Shown here: one piece after another, positions 17,965 to 27,300 of the stretch | Position numbering within the stretch: position 1 is the first letter of the stretch | Layout: the number at the start of each line of letters is the position of its first letter | From: JBAXTE01 sp963556065 | Lineage (GTDB): Bacteria > Bacteroidota > Bacteroidia > Bacteroidales > WCHB1-69 | Assembly (NCBI GenBank): GCA_963556065.3 | Contig: CAUVYH020000012.1 | Location: 1 to 64,000, forward strand | Length of the DNA stretch: 64,000 nt | Direction: 5' to 3' | Program-made: the position numbers and the translations under genes | Notes under the pieces: model-generated | What the model was told of the DNA's origin: nothing | The model's input: the letters and a program-made list of their open reading frames with translations, nothing else | Database searches by the model: none

Positions 17965-20900
17965 ATGACACAACATCGAAAAAAAACAACTATCTTTCTG
18001 ATTTTAAGCTTTTTATCATTAAATTTATTTGCTCAAAAAACAGAAATATACAAATCACCCGAAGCTCGATTTCGCGATGGAATCGAGTTGATTCAAAAAG
18101 AAAAATACGTCGCCGCCCAGCATTGCTTCGAACAAGTGATAGACCAAACCCCCGATAAGGGGAATGAGATGCGAGCAATGTCGATGTATTACCGTGCCTT
18201 TTGTGCCGGGAATCTGATGCACCGCAATACCGAACAACTCTATTTGGATTTTTTCAACCAGTATCCGCAGCACAATGTTATAGGTGATGCCCGGTTTTAC
18301 TTGGCACGTTACTATTTCCAAATCAAAGCTTTCGGTAAATGCAGCAAACAACTGGCCTTGGTTGACTTTAACGACCTTAAAGATTTCCAAAAAGTGGAAT
18401 TCAACTATCGCAAAGGTTACTGTTTTTTTGTGGACAGCAACTATACCGAAGCAAAAAAAAGCCTTATTCAGGTAAAAGATCTGGATTCTAAATATAAAGC
18501 TCCAGCTACTTACTATTATTCTCACATCGCTTACCTCGAAAAGAACTACGAAACTGCCCGTCTGGGCTTTGAATCATTAAAAGACGATGAATATTTTAAT
18601 CCGATTGTCCCATTCTATATCATTCAAATCTATTATCTACAGGGAAAATATGACAAAATATTGGAGATTGGCCCCGGATTACTGGAAAAATCATCCGAAA
18701 AGCGCAAGCCCGACATCACCCGGATGATTGGTGAAGCCTATTACAATACCAATCTTTACAAAGAATCCATTCCATACTTTGAACAATATATTGAAAAGAG
18801 CACGATACAGCCTACGCGTAGCGATTTTTATCAACTCGGGTATGCTTCTTATCGAAGCAATGAACTGGATAAAGCCATTAAAAACTTTGCAGAAGTAACT
18901 ACTGAAAAAGACTCTCTTTGCCAAATTTCATATTATTTCTTAGGAGACTGCTATTTAAAGAAAAGCAATAAAAACTTTGCAGCCAACTCGTTTTTAGAAG
19001 CATACAAACTTGATTTCCTGCCAAAAGTAAAAGAAGATGCACTTTACAACTACGCCAAACTTCAATATGAGCTATCGAACAACCCATTTCAAAATGCCAT
19101 TGTGTCTTTTGAAAATTTCGTCAATAGCTATCCTAACTCATCCCATATCGACGAAGTGAATAGTTACTTGGTCGCTATTTATGAAAGTACAAAAAACTAC
19201 AAATCCGCTATTGAATCGCTCGAAAAAATCAATAAAAAAGGCCCCAAATTGCTGGCTTCGTATCAGCGAATGACCCATTTCAGGGCATTGGAACTTTTTA
19301 ACGACGACAAATATACCGAAGCTATTGAGATGTTTGGCAAATCGTTAAAAAACCAATATCAGAAAGCATATACCGCCCAGTCTTTCTATTGGCTGGGAGA
19401 ATCGTATTACAGAATAGAAAAATATGACTCTTCGATTCTGGTGATGAACATTTTTTTAACCGCACCCGGCGCTTTTGAATTACCCGAATATGTTATGGCT
19501 CATTATACTATCGGTTACAGTTGGTTTAAACAGCAGAAATATAGCAATGCGCTCATTTCATTTCGGAAATTCAATGATGCCGCCGATAAAGTAAACAATA
19601 AAATTGTTATTAACGATGCGATCAACCGGACTGCCGACTGTTATTATATCCAGAAAAACTTCGCCGAAGCCATCTCTTTTTATGATAAATCTATTGCTTT
19701 AAATCTATTGGATATTGATTATGCACTCTACCAAAAAGCGTTGGCTTATGGTGCGATCAATAAGCCTGACGAAAAAATTGCGTCGCTTAATACACTTATT
19801 AAATCATATCCAAAATCAAATTATATCGACGACAGCTATTACCAATTGGCATACACGTATAAAGCAAAAGCAAACTATGCGGCTGCTATTGATGCTTATA
19901 ACACGCTGATTTCGAACTACCCGAACAGCCAATACCTTAAAGTATCCATGCTCGAACTCGGTATGGTTTATAATAACAGCGATCGGAATAACGATGCTCT
20001 TGTTATATTGAAAAAGGTGGTTGCCGATTATCCGGGAATGCCTGAGAGCAAAGACGCATTGATGAATATTAAAAATATCTACATCGAAAATAATGATGCC
20101 GATGGGTTCTTCAAATATGCAAATAGCCTCCCATTTGCAAATGTATCTAACACGGAACAAGACTCCATTACCTTTAAAGTGGCTTACAACTTATATTTGT
20201 CGGATGATTGCGATAAGTCGCGCAAAGGATTTTCCGACTACCTCTCAAAATTTCCCAACGGCTTTTTTGTGGCAAACGCAAATTTTTGTGCTGCCGAATG
20301 CGACATGAGAAACGGAAAACCGGCCGATGCCTTAAAAGGATATGAATATATTATCAACAACAATCAGGGATCGTCATACGAAGAAAAATCTTTACTTACC
20401 GCCGCCGGAATTGAATACACCAATAATAATTTCGACAATGCACTGAAATACTACGAACGGTTGAAGCTCATTGCCAACGAAAAAAATAACATCACGATTG
20501 CTTCACTGGGTAAAATGAGGATTTTATTCAACCAAAAGAACTGGAAATCGGCAATAGATGCAGCATTGGATTTTAAAAAGATAGAAAAATTGACCATTGC
20601 ACAAATCGAAGAAAGCAGCCTCATCATCATCCGTTCAGCACTTGCTATCGACAGTCTTAACATCGCTCAAGACGAATGCAGCACGTTGCTGAAAAGCAAA
20701 TCGGAAGCAGGTGCAGAAGCCAAATATACCATTGCTTATATTGAATTTAGAAAAGGTAATTTTGACACTGCCGAAAAGAAAGCGTTCGATTTGCTCAGTG
20801 CAGGTTCTCCGTACCAATACTGGCTGGCAAAATCGTACATTTTACTGGGCGATATTTACGTAGAAAAAGGCGACTTGTTTCAAGCAAAATATACCTATAA

Positions 20901-21030
20901 AAGTGTAATGGACAATTACGAAGGAGAAGATCTGAAAAAAATTGCCGAAGATAAATATAATGCCATTCTTGATATTGAGAAAAGCCAAAATAAGCCTAAA
21001 TCGGAATCCATCGACAATCCCAATGATTAA
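17965..21030 (+). CDS. Large periplasmic tetratricopeptide-repeat protein
   Basis: A 1021-aa secreted protein: signal peptide at residues 1-24 (cleavage after LNLFAQ), then TPR-type helical repeats along nearly the whole length, for example YAAAIDAYNTLISNYPNSQY and KFDDA-like A/Y/P positions at 34-residue spacing. It acts as a protein-protein scaffold, presumably in the periplasm or at the inner face of the outer membrane. It is followed after 47 bases by a beta-barrel protein gene on the same strand, so the two probably form an operon and a complex. No enzyme domain is visible. Similar TPR-plus-barrel pairs occur in Bacteroidota, but the function here cannot be stated. Confidence 0.85.
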   Translation: MTQHRKKTTIFLILSFLSLNLFAQKTEIYKSPEARFRDGIELIQKEKYVAAQHCFEQVIDQTPDKGNEMRAMSMYYRAFCAGNLMHRNTEQLYLDFFNQYPQHNVIGDARFYLARYYFQIKAFGKCSKQLALVDFNDLKDFQKVEFNYRKGYCFFVDSNYTEAKKSLIQVKDLDSKYKAPATYYYSHIAYLEKNYETARLGFESLKDDEYFNPIVPFYIIQIYYLQGKYDKILEIGPGLLEKSSEKRKPDITRMIGEAYYNTNLYKESIPYFEQYIEKSTIQPTRSDFYQLGYASYRSNELDKAIKNFAEVTTEKDSLCQISYYFLGDCYLKKSNKNFAANSFLEAYKLDFLPKVKEDALYNYAKLQYELSNNPFQNAIVSFENFVNSYPNSSHIDEVNSYLVAIYESTKNYKSAIESLEKINKKGPKLLASYQRMTHFRALELFNDDKYTEAIEMFGKSLKNQYQKAYTAQSFYWLGESYYRIEKYDSSILVMNIFLTAPGAFELPEYVMAHYTIGYSWFKQQKYSNALISFRKFNDAADKVNNKIVINDAINRTADCYYIQKNFAEAISFYDKSIALNLLDIDYALYQKALAYGAINKPDEKIASLNTLIKSYPKSNYIDDSYYQLAYTYKAKANYAAAIDAYNTLISNYPNSQYLKVSMLELGMVYNNSDRNNDALVILKKVVADYPGMPESKDALMNIKNIYIENNDADGFFKYANSLPFANVSNTEQDSITFKVAYNLYLSDDCDKSRKGFSDYLSKFPNGFFVANANFCAAECDMRNGKPADALKGYEYIINNNQGSSYEEKSLLTAAGIEYTNNNFDNALKYYERLKLIANEKNNITIASLGKMRILFNQKNWKSAIDAALDFKKIEKLTIAQIEESSLIIIRSALAIDSLNIAQDECSTLLKSKSEAGAEAKYTIAYIEFRKGNFDTAEKKAFDLLSAGSPYQYWLAKSYILLGDIYVEKGDLFQAKYTYKSVMDNYEGEDLKKIAEDKYNAILDIEKSQNKPKSESIDNPND

Positions 21031-21077
21031 CCGGTGACTTTTTTTTTGACCATTAACTATTAAAAATAAAAAAATAA

Positions 21078-22796
21078 ATGAACATGAAAACATATATAAA
21101 AATAGCTGCGCTTAGCTTATTATTCATGACCATTTCGGAGCTTCGGGCGCAACAACCCGGAGGAATTGTTGTTATTCAGTCAGGATTTGATCCGGTGCTC
21201 ACCGATGCGTTTAAAATAAACGCCAAAGCTCCGATTATAGATACCGTCACTTCAAAACCGGTCATGGATTATAACATCGAATCCGTAGTTTATGAAACAC
21301 AATACACTCCCATGCCGATTAATCCCGCTAAAATATCCGGAGAACCGATTACCCGGCTCTATCGCAATTTGATTAAAGTAGGCATGGGGAACTATGCCAC
21401 ACCTTATGTGGAACTGTTTGCAAACAACACACGTTCTTCTAAAACCGCATTGGGGGCTCACATCAAACACATCAATTCTACAGGATCAATAAAAGACCAC
21501 GCCTATCCGGGATATGCGAATAGTGACTTTGAACTGTATGGCAAACAAATATTCTCCAGGTACACTATTGAAGGAAGTGCCGACTATAATCGGAATCAAG
21601 TTCAGTATTATGGATTCAATCCCAATGATTATCCATCTGTTTCTCTCTCTAAAGGAGACTTACGACATCTAATCAATCTATTAACATTCGACACAAAACT
21701 AAGCTCGAATAATAACTCCGAAGACAAACTAAGAAACAACTACCGCATCAAATACCACTATTTGGCAGACAATAATGATAATAAGGAAAGTTCTCTGCTG
21801 ATGAATACAGATCTTTCGAAGCGGGTAAAGTGGTTGAAATTCACCGATTATCAAACCATTGGCGGTATTGTTAGCTTAGATTACCTGAACAACAAATGGG
21901 ATACCTTGCGTACCGGAGATTATGCACTGGTTAAAATTCAACCTTTTATTTCCACAAATTACAAAGAGTACGAATTAAAACTTGGAGTAAATGCCGTATT
22001 TCAAACCGAAACCGGAAAAACAGGCAACTTTTATACTTATCCGTTTGCCGAAGCCAAATTTACCATTATCCCCAGTATCATGTCCATTAAAGCGGGAGTT
22101 ACCGGCGATATCGAACGAGTTTCGTATAAACGGGCCATGGAAGAAAATCCATTCCTTGGCAAAAATTTCGACCTTTCGTTCGAAAATACAAAATATAAGT
22201 TTTATGGAGCATTCGAGAGCAATTTAAGTTCAAGGTTACAGCTTAACATCTACGGTGATGCGTCAAAAATAGACCAAATGGTATTTTATGTAACCGACCG
22301 CTCAAATGTGCTGAAGAACACCTTTAATACGGTAATCGACGATGCCCAGTTGGTTCATCTCAGAGCAGACATCTCCTATTACAGTCAGTCGAAGTGGAAT
22401 GCCGTATTAAGCACAAACTATTATCAGTACACTCCTTCTACGCAAGATGCTGCATGGCACAAACCGGTTTTTGAAATATCGCTCCTGACCAACTATAACA
22501 TTCAAGATAAAATTGTTATTCAGGCCAATGCGTTCCTCATCAATGGAATTGTTGCCCGTGATGTGGAATCAGGAAAAATAGTATCAAAATCGCTGAATTC
22601 TATTTTCGACTTCAATTTGGGACTGGAATACCGTTACACTAAAAATTTGGGAGCATTCCTGAACATCAACAACATTGCAAGCACTCGCAACTATCTGTAT
22701 TATCGCTACCCTTCGCAGCGGTTTAACTTCATGCTTGGAATCAGCTATTCGTTCGGAGGCAACCAACCTACAGTAAAAAATAAGAAAGCGGAATAG
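21078..22796 (+). CDS. Outer-membrane beta-barrel protein
   Basis: A 572-aa protein with a signal peptide (about 1-25, ending ELRAQ), a short periplasmic N-terminal segment and then a long run of amphipathic strands with aromatic girdles (LGLEYRYTKNLGAFLNINN, FNFMLGISYSFGG). The protein nearly ends on this strand, as barrels do. It resembles the barrel of TonB-dependent receptors but has no recognisable plug domain. The coupled TPR protein upstream is the best clue to its role, perhaps a transport or assembly complex. An alternative ATG two codons downstream is possible. Confidence 0.75.
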   Translation: MNMKTYIKIAALSLLFMTISELRAQQPGGIVVIQSGFDPVLTDAFKINAKAPIIDTVTSKPVMDYNIESVVYETQYTPMPINPAKISGEPITRLYRNLIKVGMGNYATPYVELFANNTRSSKTALGAHIKHINSTGSIKDHAYPGYANSDFELYGKQIFSRYTIEGSADYNRNQVQYYGFNPNDYPSVSLSKGDLRHLINLLTFDTKLSSNNNSEDKLRNNYRIKYHYLADNNDNKESSLLMNTDLSKRVKWLKFTDYQTIGGIVSLDYLNNKWDTLRTGDYALVKIQPFISTNYKEYELKLGVNAVFQTETGKTGNFYTYPFAEAKFTIIPSIMSIKAGVTGDIERVSYKRAMEENPFLGKNFDLSFENTKYKFYGAFESNLSSRLQLNIYGDASKIDQMVFYVTDRSNVLKNTFNTVIDDAQLVHLRADISYYSQSKWNAVLSTNYYQYTPSTQDAAWHKPVFEISLLTNYNIQDKIVIQANAFLINGIVARDVESGKIVSKSLNSIFDFNLGLEYRYTKNLGAFLNINNIASTRNYLYYRYPSQRFNFMLGISYSFGGNQPTVKNKKAE

Positions 22797-23194
22797 TTCT
22801 GTAATGTGCTAATGTAGTAATCGAAATCCAATTTGATTATTAATTTTTTGGGCGTGTCCTCGGCTCGTTGTAGCTTTTTCGGAATAGTGATCAGATGATT
22901 TGGAGCCATCGGATCACTTGCAAATTAACGTGCCGAAGTCGGGCTATTCGCTTCAATCTTTTTTTCTTTTCCTGTGAATAGTGGTCAAGATGACTTGAAG
23001 TCATCAGATCACTGAATTTGGAAACAAAAAAAGGATTTCCACTGCTATCCCTCACGCAAATAGCCCCATCACTCCTTACCCCCGAAAAATAAGCTGCCCT
23101 TTCAGGGCGAAGATTGGTATTTTTTCTTAAAATAATCAAGCGTTGCTTGATCCAAAATTAAACTGGGCCTTCAGCCTGCGATCAACTCATCAAT
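22797..23194. repeat. Spacer with two related stem-loops
   Basis: No credible gene. A gtgctaatgtag fragment lies at 22806-22820. Stem-loop 1 is 22886-22918 (AGTGATC-a-GATG, 9-nt loop, CATC-g-GATCACT). Stem-loop 2 is 22980-23013 (AGTGGT..GATGACT-tga-AGTCATC..ATCACT). The two are variants of one sequence about 94 bases apart. Confidence 0.6.
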
Positions 23195-23284
23195 CCCGAA
23201 AAAACAGTCCGCCTATTGGCGGATCATTTTTTTCGAGAATCCACGAAAAATGACAAAAATCGAAGATTTTTTATTTTTCGGGCC
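23195..23284. repeat. Double-hairpin (REPIN-like) repeat
   Basis: Hairpin A: CGAAAAAA..GTCCGCC-tatt-GGCGGAT..TTTTTTTCG. Linker agaatcca. Hairpin B: CGAAAAAT..AAAATC-gaa-GATTTT..ATTTTTCG. Same plan as the copies at 50322, 50423 and the IS-split copy at 31354. Confidence 0.75.
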
Positions 23285-23379
23285 CCATAAACCTATCAAC
23301 TCATAAACTTATCAACTCTTCAATCTCCAAAAAAACAGTCCAAGACTGATTTCATTTTCAATATTCATCGGAAAAGCCA

Positions 23380-23387
23380 TATATTTG
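23380..23387 (+). promoter_or_regulatory. Promoter -7 element for the NdpA-like gene
   Basis: TATATTTG matches TAnnTTTG, 54 bases before the chosen ATG. Confidence 0.45.
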
Positions 23388-23441
23388 CAAACAGTTAAAT
23401 TAAAAGATAAAAAAAGCATCACACAAAAATACAAATTCTCA

Positions 23442-24482
23442 ATGATCAACTTTTCAAACGCAACACTCAGCAAAATCATCGTTCATAAAATTGGGAACAG
23501 CAGTCGAGATGAAGGCGTTAAACTTTCCAAATCCACACTTTCCGTTAATGGAATCGTTAAAGATTTGTTAGCCAAATATTTTCTATCCCCTTTTAAAAGT
23601 AATGAATATTTCAGCTTCTACGATGAAAACGGTATTGAGCAAAATAAAGTTTATAACTGTGTCTCCAAAATATTTTCCAACTCCAATGCAATTGCAGAGC
23701 AATCGGAGATCATTGCCGGCCACCTCTACGAAAAATCATCACATCCTAAAATCAAGAGCGGAGAGTTATACGTAGTTTACCTCAAAGAGTGCCTGGTTAA
23801 TGATGAAGTAGTGGATGCCGTCGGTATTTTCAAATCGGAATCGAAAGAAACGTTTTTAAAAATATATCCGACCGGCGATAATTTCGTAATCGAACACGAC
23901 GAAGGCATCGATATCCACAATCTGGATAAAGGGTGTATCGTTTTCAACACCCATCAACACGACGGTTACATGATGGCGATAGTGGATACCAACCGAAATG
24001 TTGAAGCGCAGTATTGGCGTGATGAGTTTTTACATATTAAAGAATACGAAGATAGTTACTATCAAACGCAAAAAGCCATGCAGATGTGCAAAAGCTTTGT
24101 GGTGGAAAAAATGCCCGAATCTTTTGAAGTAGATCGAGCCGATCAGGCAGAAATTTTAAACAAATCATTATCATTTTTTAAGGAAAAGTCGGAGTTTTCG
24201 TTCGACGATTTTGCACAGGAAGTCATTTCCCAGCCCGAAATCATCGACGAATTTCATCGATATAAAAATGAATTTGAGCAAGATCATGATTTGAAGATTC
24301 AGGAAGAGTTCAGTTTATCCGAAAATGCTGTGGCCAAGCAGTCTAAGATATTCAAGAGTGTGTTAAAACTGGATAAAAACTTTACGGTTTACATTCATGG
24401 CAATCGAAAAAATATCGTGAAAGGATTCGATAACGAACGAAATCTAAATTTCTATCAGGTATTTTACGACGAAGAAAACTAA
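23442..24482 (+). CDS. Nucleoid-associated protein NdpA/YejK family
   Basis: A 346-aa protein of the 37-kDa nucleoid-associated family, whose members bind DNA in the cytosol. It starts with the typical LSKIIVHKIGN and has VVYLKECLV, GIFKSESKETFLK and AQYWRDEFLHIK in the expected order. I start it at the ATG at 23442 (MINFSNATL), which matches the family N terminus and leaves the TATATTTG promoter upstream. An earlier in-frame start would place the promoter inside the gene. The last four bases overlap the end of the convergent methyltransferase gene. Confidence 0.82.
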   Translation: MINFSNATLSKIIVHKIGNSSRDEGVKLSKSTLSVNGIVKDLLAKYFLSPFKSNEYFSFYDENGIEQNKVYNCVSKIFSNSNAIAEQSEIIAGHLYEKSSHPKIKSGELYVVYLKECLVNDEVVDAVGIFKSESKETFLKIYPTGDNFVIEHDEGIDIHNLDKGCIVFNTHQHDGYMMAIVDTNRNVEAQYWRDEFLHIKEYEDSYYQTQKAMQMCKSFVVEKMPESFEVDRADQAEILNKSLSFFKEKSEFSFDDFAQEVISQPEIIDEFHRYKNEFEQDHDLKIQEEFSLSENAVAKQSKIFKSVLKLDKNFTVYIHGNRKNIVKGFDNERNLNFYQVFYDEEN

Positions 24483-25192
24483 TCTCCGATTAAAAACACC
24501 GCCGGTACTTTATGAAAATCGGGAGCCCCAAGTTTCGCCCATGTTTTGATTGAAAGTGTTTTAATAAACATTTCCGAAGTATATAATCCCGAGGCTATGC
24601 ACATTAAAGTATTCGGATTCAATATTTTACATAACGAATCAAACATTTGTACATTCCTGTATGGAGCTTCTATAAAAAGTTGGGTCACATGCTCATGTGC
24701 TTTCCGTTCGAGTTCTTTGATAAAATGTTCCCGTGCAGTTTTATCGATGGGTAAATAGCCGTTAAATGTAAACTGCTGACCGTTAAACCCCGAAGCGGAG
24801 AGTGCAAGCAGCATAGACGAAGCACCAACCAACGGCACCACGGCGATTCCGATTTTATGTGCCTGAGCTACCACAATTGCTCCAGGATCGGCAGTACAAG
24901 GCATTCCGGCTTCCGACATCAACCCGATGGAATTTCCTTTTTTAGCTTCCGCCAAGTAATTTTCAACCACCACATTTGTCGTGTGCTCGTTTAAAACCAT
25001 GAACATCTCCTCGGTAAACGGATGCGGATACCCAATTGACTTCAGAAACCGGCGGGCAGTTCGAAGCTCTTCAACGATAAAGAAGCGGATTTTTTCAATT
25101 TCCGCCACGTTAAAATCCGGGAACTCCCGTTTGTAGTTATCTCCTATGGGTGTAGGAATTAAAAATAATGTACCCGATTGCTTAGCTGCCAT
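24479..25192 (-). CDS. SAM-dependent methyltransferase, RsmI/tetrapyrrole methylase family
   Basis: A 237-aa tetrapyrrole-methylase-fold protein: LFLIPTPIGD at the N terminus, GLMSEAGMPCTADPGAIVV (SAM-binding loop), VVPLVGASSMLLALSASGFNGQQFTFNGYLP, and FIEAPYRN. These are RsmI (16S rRNA C1402 ribose methyltransferase) motifs, but the protein is shorter than RsmI (about 285 aa) and belongs to the compact Bacteroidota subgroup. The target could be rRNA or something else. A TTG-N19-TATTTTTG promoter lies 20 bases upstream. Confidence 0.85.
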   Translation of the reverse strand: MAAKQSGTLFLIPTPIGDNYKREFPDFNVAEIEKIRFFIVEELRTARRFLKSIGYPHPFTEEMFMVLNEHTTNVVVENYLAEAKKGNSIGLMSEAGMPCTADPGAIVVAQAHKIGIAVVPLVGASSMLLALSASGFNGQQFTFNGYLPIDKTAREHFIKELERKAHEHVTQLFIEAPYRNVQMFDSLCKILNPNTLMCIASGLYTSEMFIKTLSIKTWAKLGAPDFHKVPAVFLIGD

Positions 25193-25212
25193 GTAATTGA
25201 TGATTTAGTCTG

Positions 25213-25242
25213 CAAAAATAGGGTTTATATTTCACAAGACAA
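25213..25242 (-). promoter_or_regulatory. Promoter of the RsmI-like gene
   Basis: Minus strand: -33 TTG (25240-25242), 19-base spacer, -7 TATTTTTG (25213-25220); full Bacteroidota consensus. Confidence 0.6.
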
Positions 25243-25405
25243 AAAGCAAAGCCGAAGAACCGTTTAATCAGGTATCAAGCACGAATTAACTTCGGTTCTA
25301 CCGACTCGTTTCATCCCGATGGTTATCGGGAAAGTTCAACATCTCTGCAAATCTGCATTTCATCCTATTCAAAAAAAAGTGTATTTTCGTAAAAAAATTA
25401 AGTCA

Positions 25406-26674
25406 GTGAATAAGCCGTTAGCAGAAATTATGCGCCCTAGTAGCATAGACGAATACGTAGGTCAAGATCATCTCATCGGATCGGGAGCTGTATTACGAAA
25501 ATCAATCGAAAGCGGAAACATTCCATCCATGATTTTATGGGGGCCTCCCGGAGTTGGAAAGACTACGCTTGCCAATATTATTGCTCATCAGCTTAATTGC
25601 CCTTTTTATACACTTAGCGCTATTAGTTCAGGGGTAAAGGATGTGCGCGAGATTATAGAAAAAGCAGCTAACGAAACTCAATCCACAATTCTTTTTATCG
25701 ACGAGATTCATCGCTTTAACAAGGCTCAGCAAGACTCTCTTTTGGGTGCTGTGGAACGCGGAGTGGTTACGCTTATCGGTGCCACTACCGAAAATCCGTC
25801 CTTTGAGGTCATTGCTCCGCTACTCTCCCGTTGTCAGGTATATATTTTAAAGTCACTCACAGAAGAGCACCTCAACAAGATTTTAACCGAAGCAAAAAGA
25901 ATTGCCGAAAACGAACTAAAAGTAGAAATCACTATTTCCGAAAGCGAGGCGCTACATCGCATTTCAGGCGGTGATGCCCGGAAGTTATTGAACGCTTTTC
26001 AAATTACGGTGGAAAGCAACTTCAAAAAAGGGAAGCCTATTTCTATTACCAATAAATTGGTTCTCGATACAATTCAACAGAACTTAGCCATCTATGATAA
26101 ATCGGGAGAGATGCACTACGATATTATTTCCGCATTTATTAAGTCGATGCGTGGCAGCGATCCGAATGGGGCCGTTTATTGGCTGGCACGAATGATTAAG
26201 GCCGGCGAAGATCCCAAATTTATTGCCCGCAGAATGGTAATTCTAGCCAGTGAAGATATTGGAAATGCAAATCCGAACGCACTTTTACTTGCCAACAACT
26301 GCTTTCAGGCTATTAACGTAATCGGCATGCCGGAAGCACGGATAATTCTCTCGCAAACTGCAGTTTATTTGGCTACTTCTCCCAAAAGCAACTCCACTTA
26401 TTTGGCTATTGATGAGGCCCTGAATTTTATCGACCAAACCGGAGATTTGCCGGTGCCTCTTCATCTGCGCAATGCACCCACTAAATTCATGAAAAATATC
26501 GGCTACGGCAAAGAGTACAAATACGCTCATGAGTACGAGAATAACTTCATTAATTTGGAATTTCTTCCGGAAAAAATCATCGGTAAAACATTCTACAAAC
26601 CCGGCAACAATGCCCGTGAAAACGATCAGCGAAACTACCTTAAGAAACTTTGGGGAGATAAATATAAGTATTAG
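25406..26674 (+). CDS. rarA: Replication-associated recombination protein A (MgsA/RarA)
   Basis: AAA+ clamp-loader-like ATPase acting at stalled forks. It shows ILWGPPGVGKTTLA (Walker A), ILFIDEIHRFNKAQQDSLL (Walker B and box), GATTENPSFEV and SRCQVY, followed by the C-terminal MgsA domain (SAFIKSMRGSDPNGAVYWLARM). I choose the GTG at 25406 as start because the following residues, NKPLAEIMRPSSIDEYVGQ, match family N termini. The longer frame from an ATG at 25319 adds 29 residues with no family resemblance. The 422-aa length is normal. Confidence 0.93.
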   Translation: MNKPLAEIMRPSSIDEYVGQDHLIGSGAVLRKSIESGNIPSMILWGPPGVGKTTLANIIAHQLNCPFYTLSAISSGVKDVREIIEKAANETQSTILFIDEIHRFNKAQQDSLLGAVERGVVTLIGATTENPSFEVIAPLLSRCQVYILKSLTEEHLNKILTEAKRIAENELKVEITISESEALHRISGGDARKLLNAFQITVESNFKKGKPISITNKLVLDTIQQNLAIYDKSGEMHYDIISAFIKSMRGSDPNGAVYWLARMIKAGEDPKFIARRMVILASEDIGNANPNALLLANNCFQAINVIGMPEARIILSQTAVYLATSPKSNSTYLAIDEALNFIDQTGDLPVPLHLRNAPTKFMKNIGYGKEYKYAHEYENNFINLEFLPEKIIGKTFYKPGNNARENDQRNYLKKLWGDKYKY

Positions 26675-26799
26675 GAGGAGAAAGGGTAAACGGTGCAAAG
26701 AAAGGGGGGCTTTTACCATGCACCCTGCACCATTCACCGTGTACCTATTGACTTTAAGGACTTTACAGCCTTTATGGACTTTACAGGCTTTTGCCGCTT

Positions 26800-27300
26800 T
26801 TATTCCGCTTTTACAAACCGATAATTCTGTAATTTGAAGATTTGAATTTCAGAATTTTCGAAACCTGAGTTTTCATCTTTGCGATTCAATTTAATCTTTG
26901 AACTGATTAAATCAGGATGATATTCGTTTAATTTTTCATTCCATACATATCCGTATTGGATGAGCGCTCCAACAAAATAGGTACAAATATCATATCCCTG
27001 AAAAGCATATTTATCCAATTCGGGCTCCGTTTTATTCTCGTTTCTGAATTTTTCCACAAAATCAATAACTTTTGAATCCGTGTAATCTACAAAATATTGA
27101 TCGTAATAGTGCAAATGGAGATATTCGAGGTAATCCGTCTCAATATTATTATATTCCGCCCATTCTATGGGTGCAAAGAGGGTTATATTTTCAAGTTTGA
27201 GTTCATAAAGTCTCCGAACAAAGTTCGTAACTATCGCCTCTTTTGTAAACAATGAGATGATTATATTCTGTTGATTATCTGTATTCTTAATATCAACCAT
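26800..27300 (-). CDS. LysM/periplasmic-binding protein, C-terminal part (after frameshift)
   Basis: A 166-aa fragment holding the C-terminal half of a type 1 periplasmic binding fold (NIIISLFTKEAIVTNFVRRLY, AFQGYDICTYFVGALIQYG). It continues the N-terminal part encoded upstream in another frame; removing one A from the A7 run at 27300-27306 joins the two. Its ATG overlaps the stop of the first part (ATGGTTGA), so separate translation by coupling is conceivable, but without a signal peptide the piece would stay in the cytosol. Real mutation, sequencing error or slippage are all possible. Confidence 0.75.
   Translation of the reverse strand: MVDIKNTDNQQNIIISLFTKEAIVTNFVRRLYELKLENITLFAPIEWAEYNNIETDYLEYLHLHYYDQYFVDYTDSKVIDFVEKFRNENKTEPELDKYAFQGYDICTYFVGALIQYGYVWNEKLNEYHPDLISSKIKLNRKDENSGFENSEIQIFKLQNYRFVKAE

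Noticed and set aside
22891..23139. Minus-strand open frame of 82 codons in the spacer after the barrel gene
   Set aside because: It runs through two stem-loops and repeat DNA, has no promoter or family-like sequence, and its composition is unlike neighbouring genes.
25319..25405. Longer start for rarA at the ATG at 25319
   Set aside because: The added 29 residues do not resemble RarA N termini, while the GTG at 25406 begins the conserved sequence.
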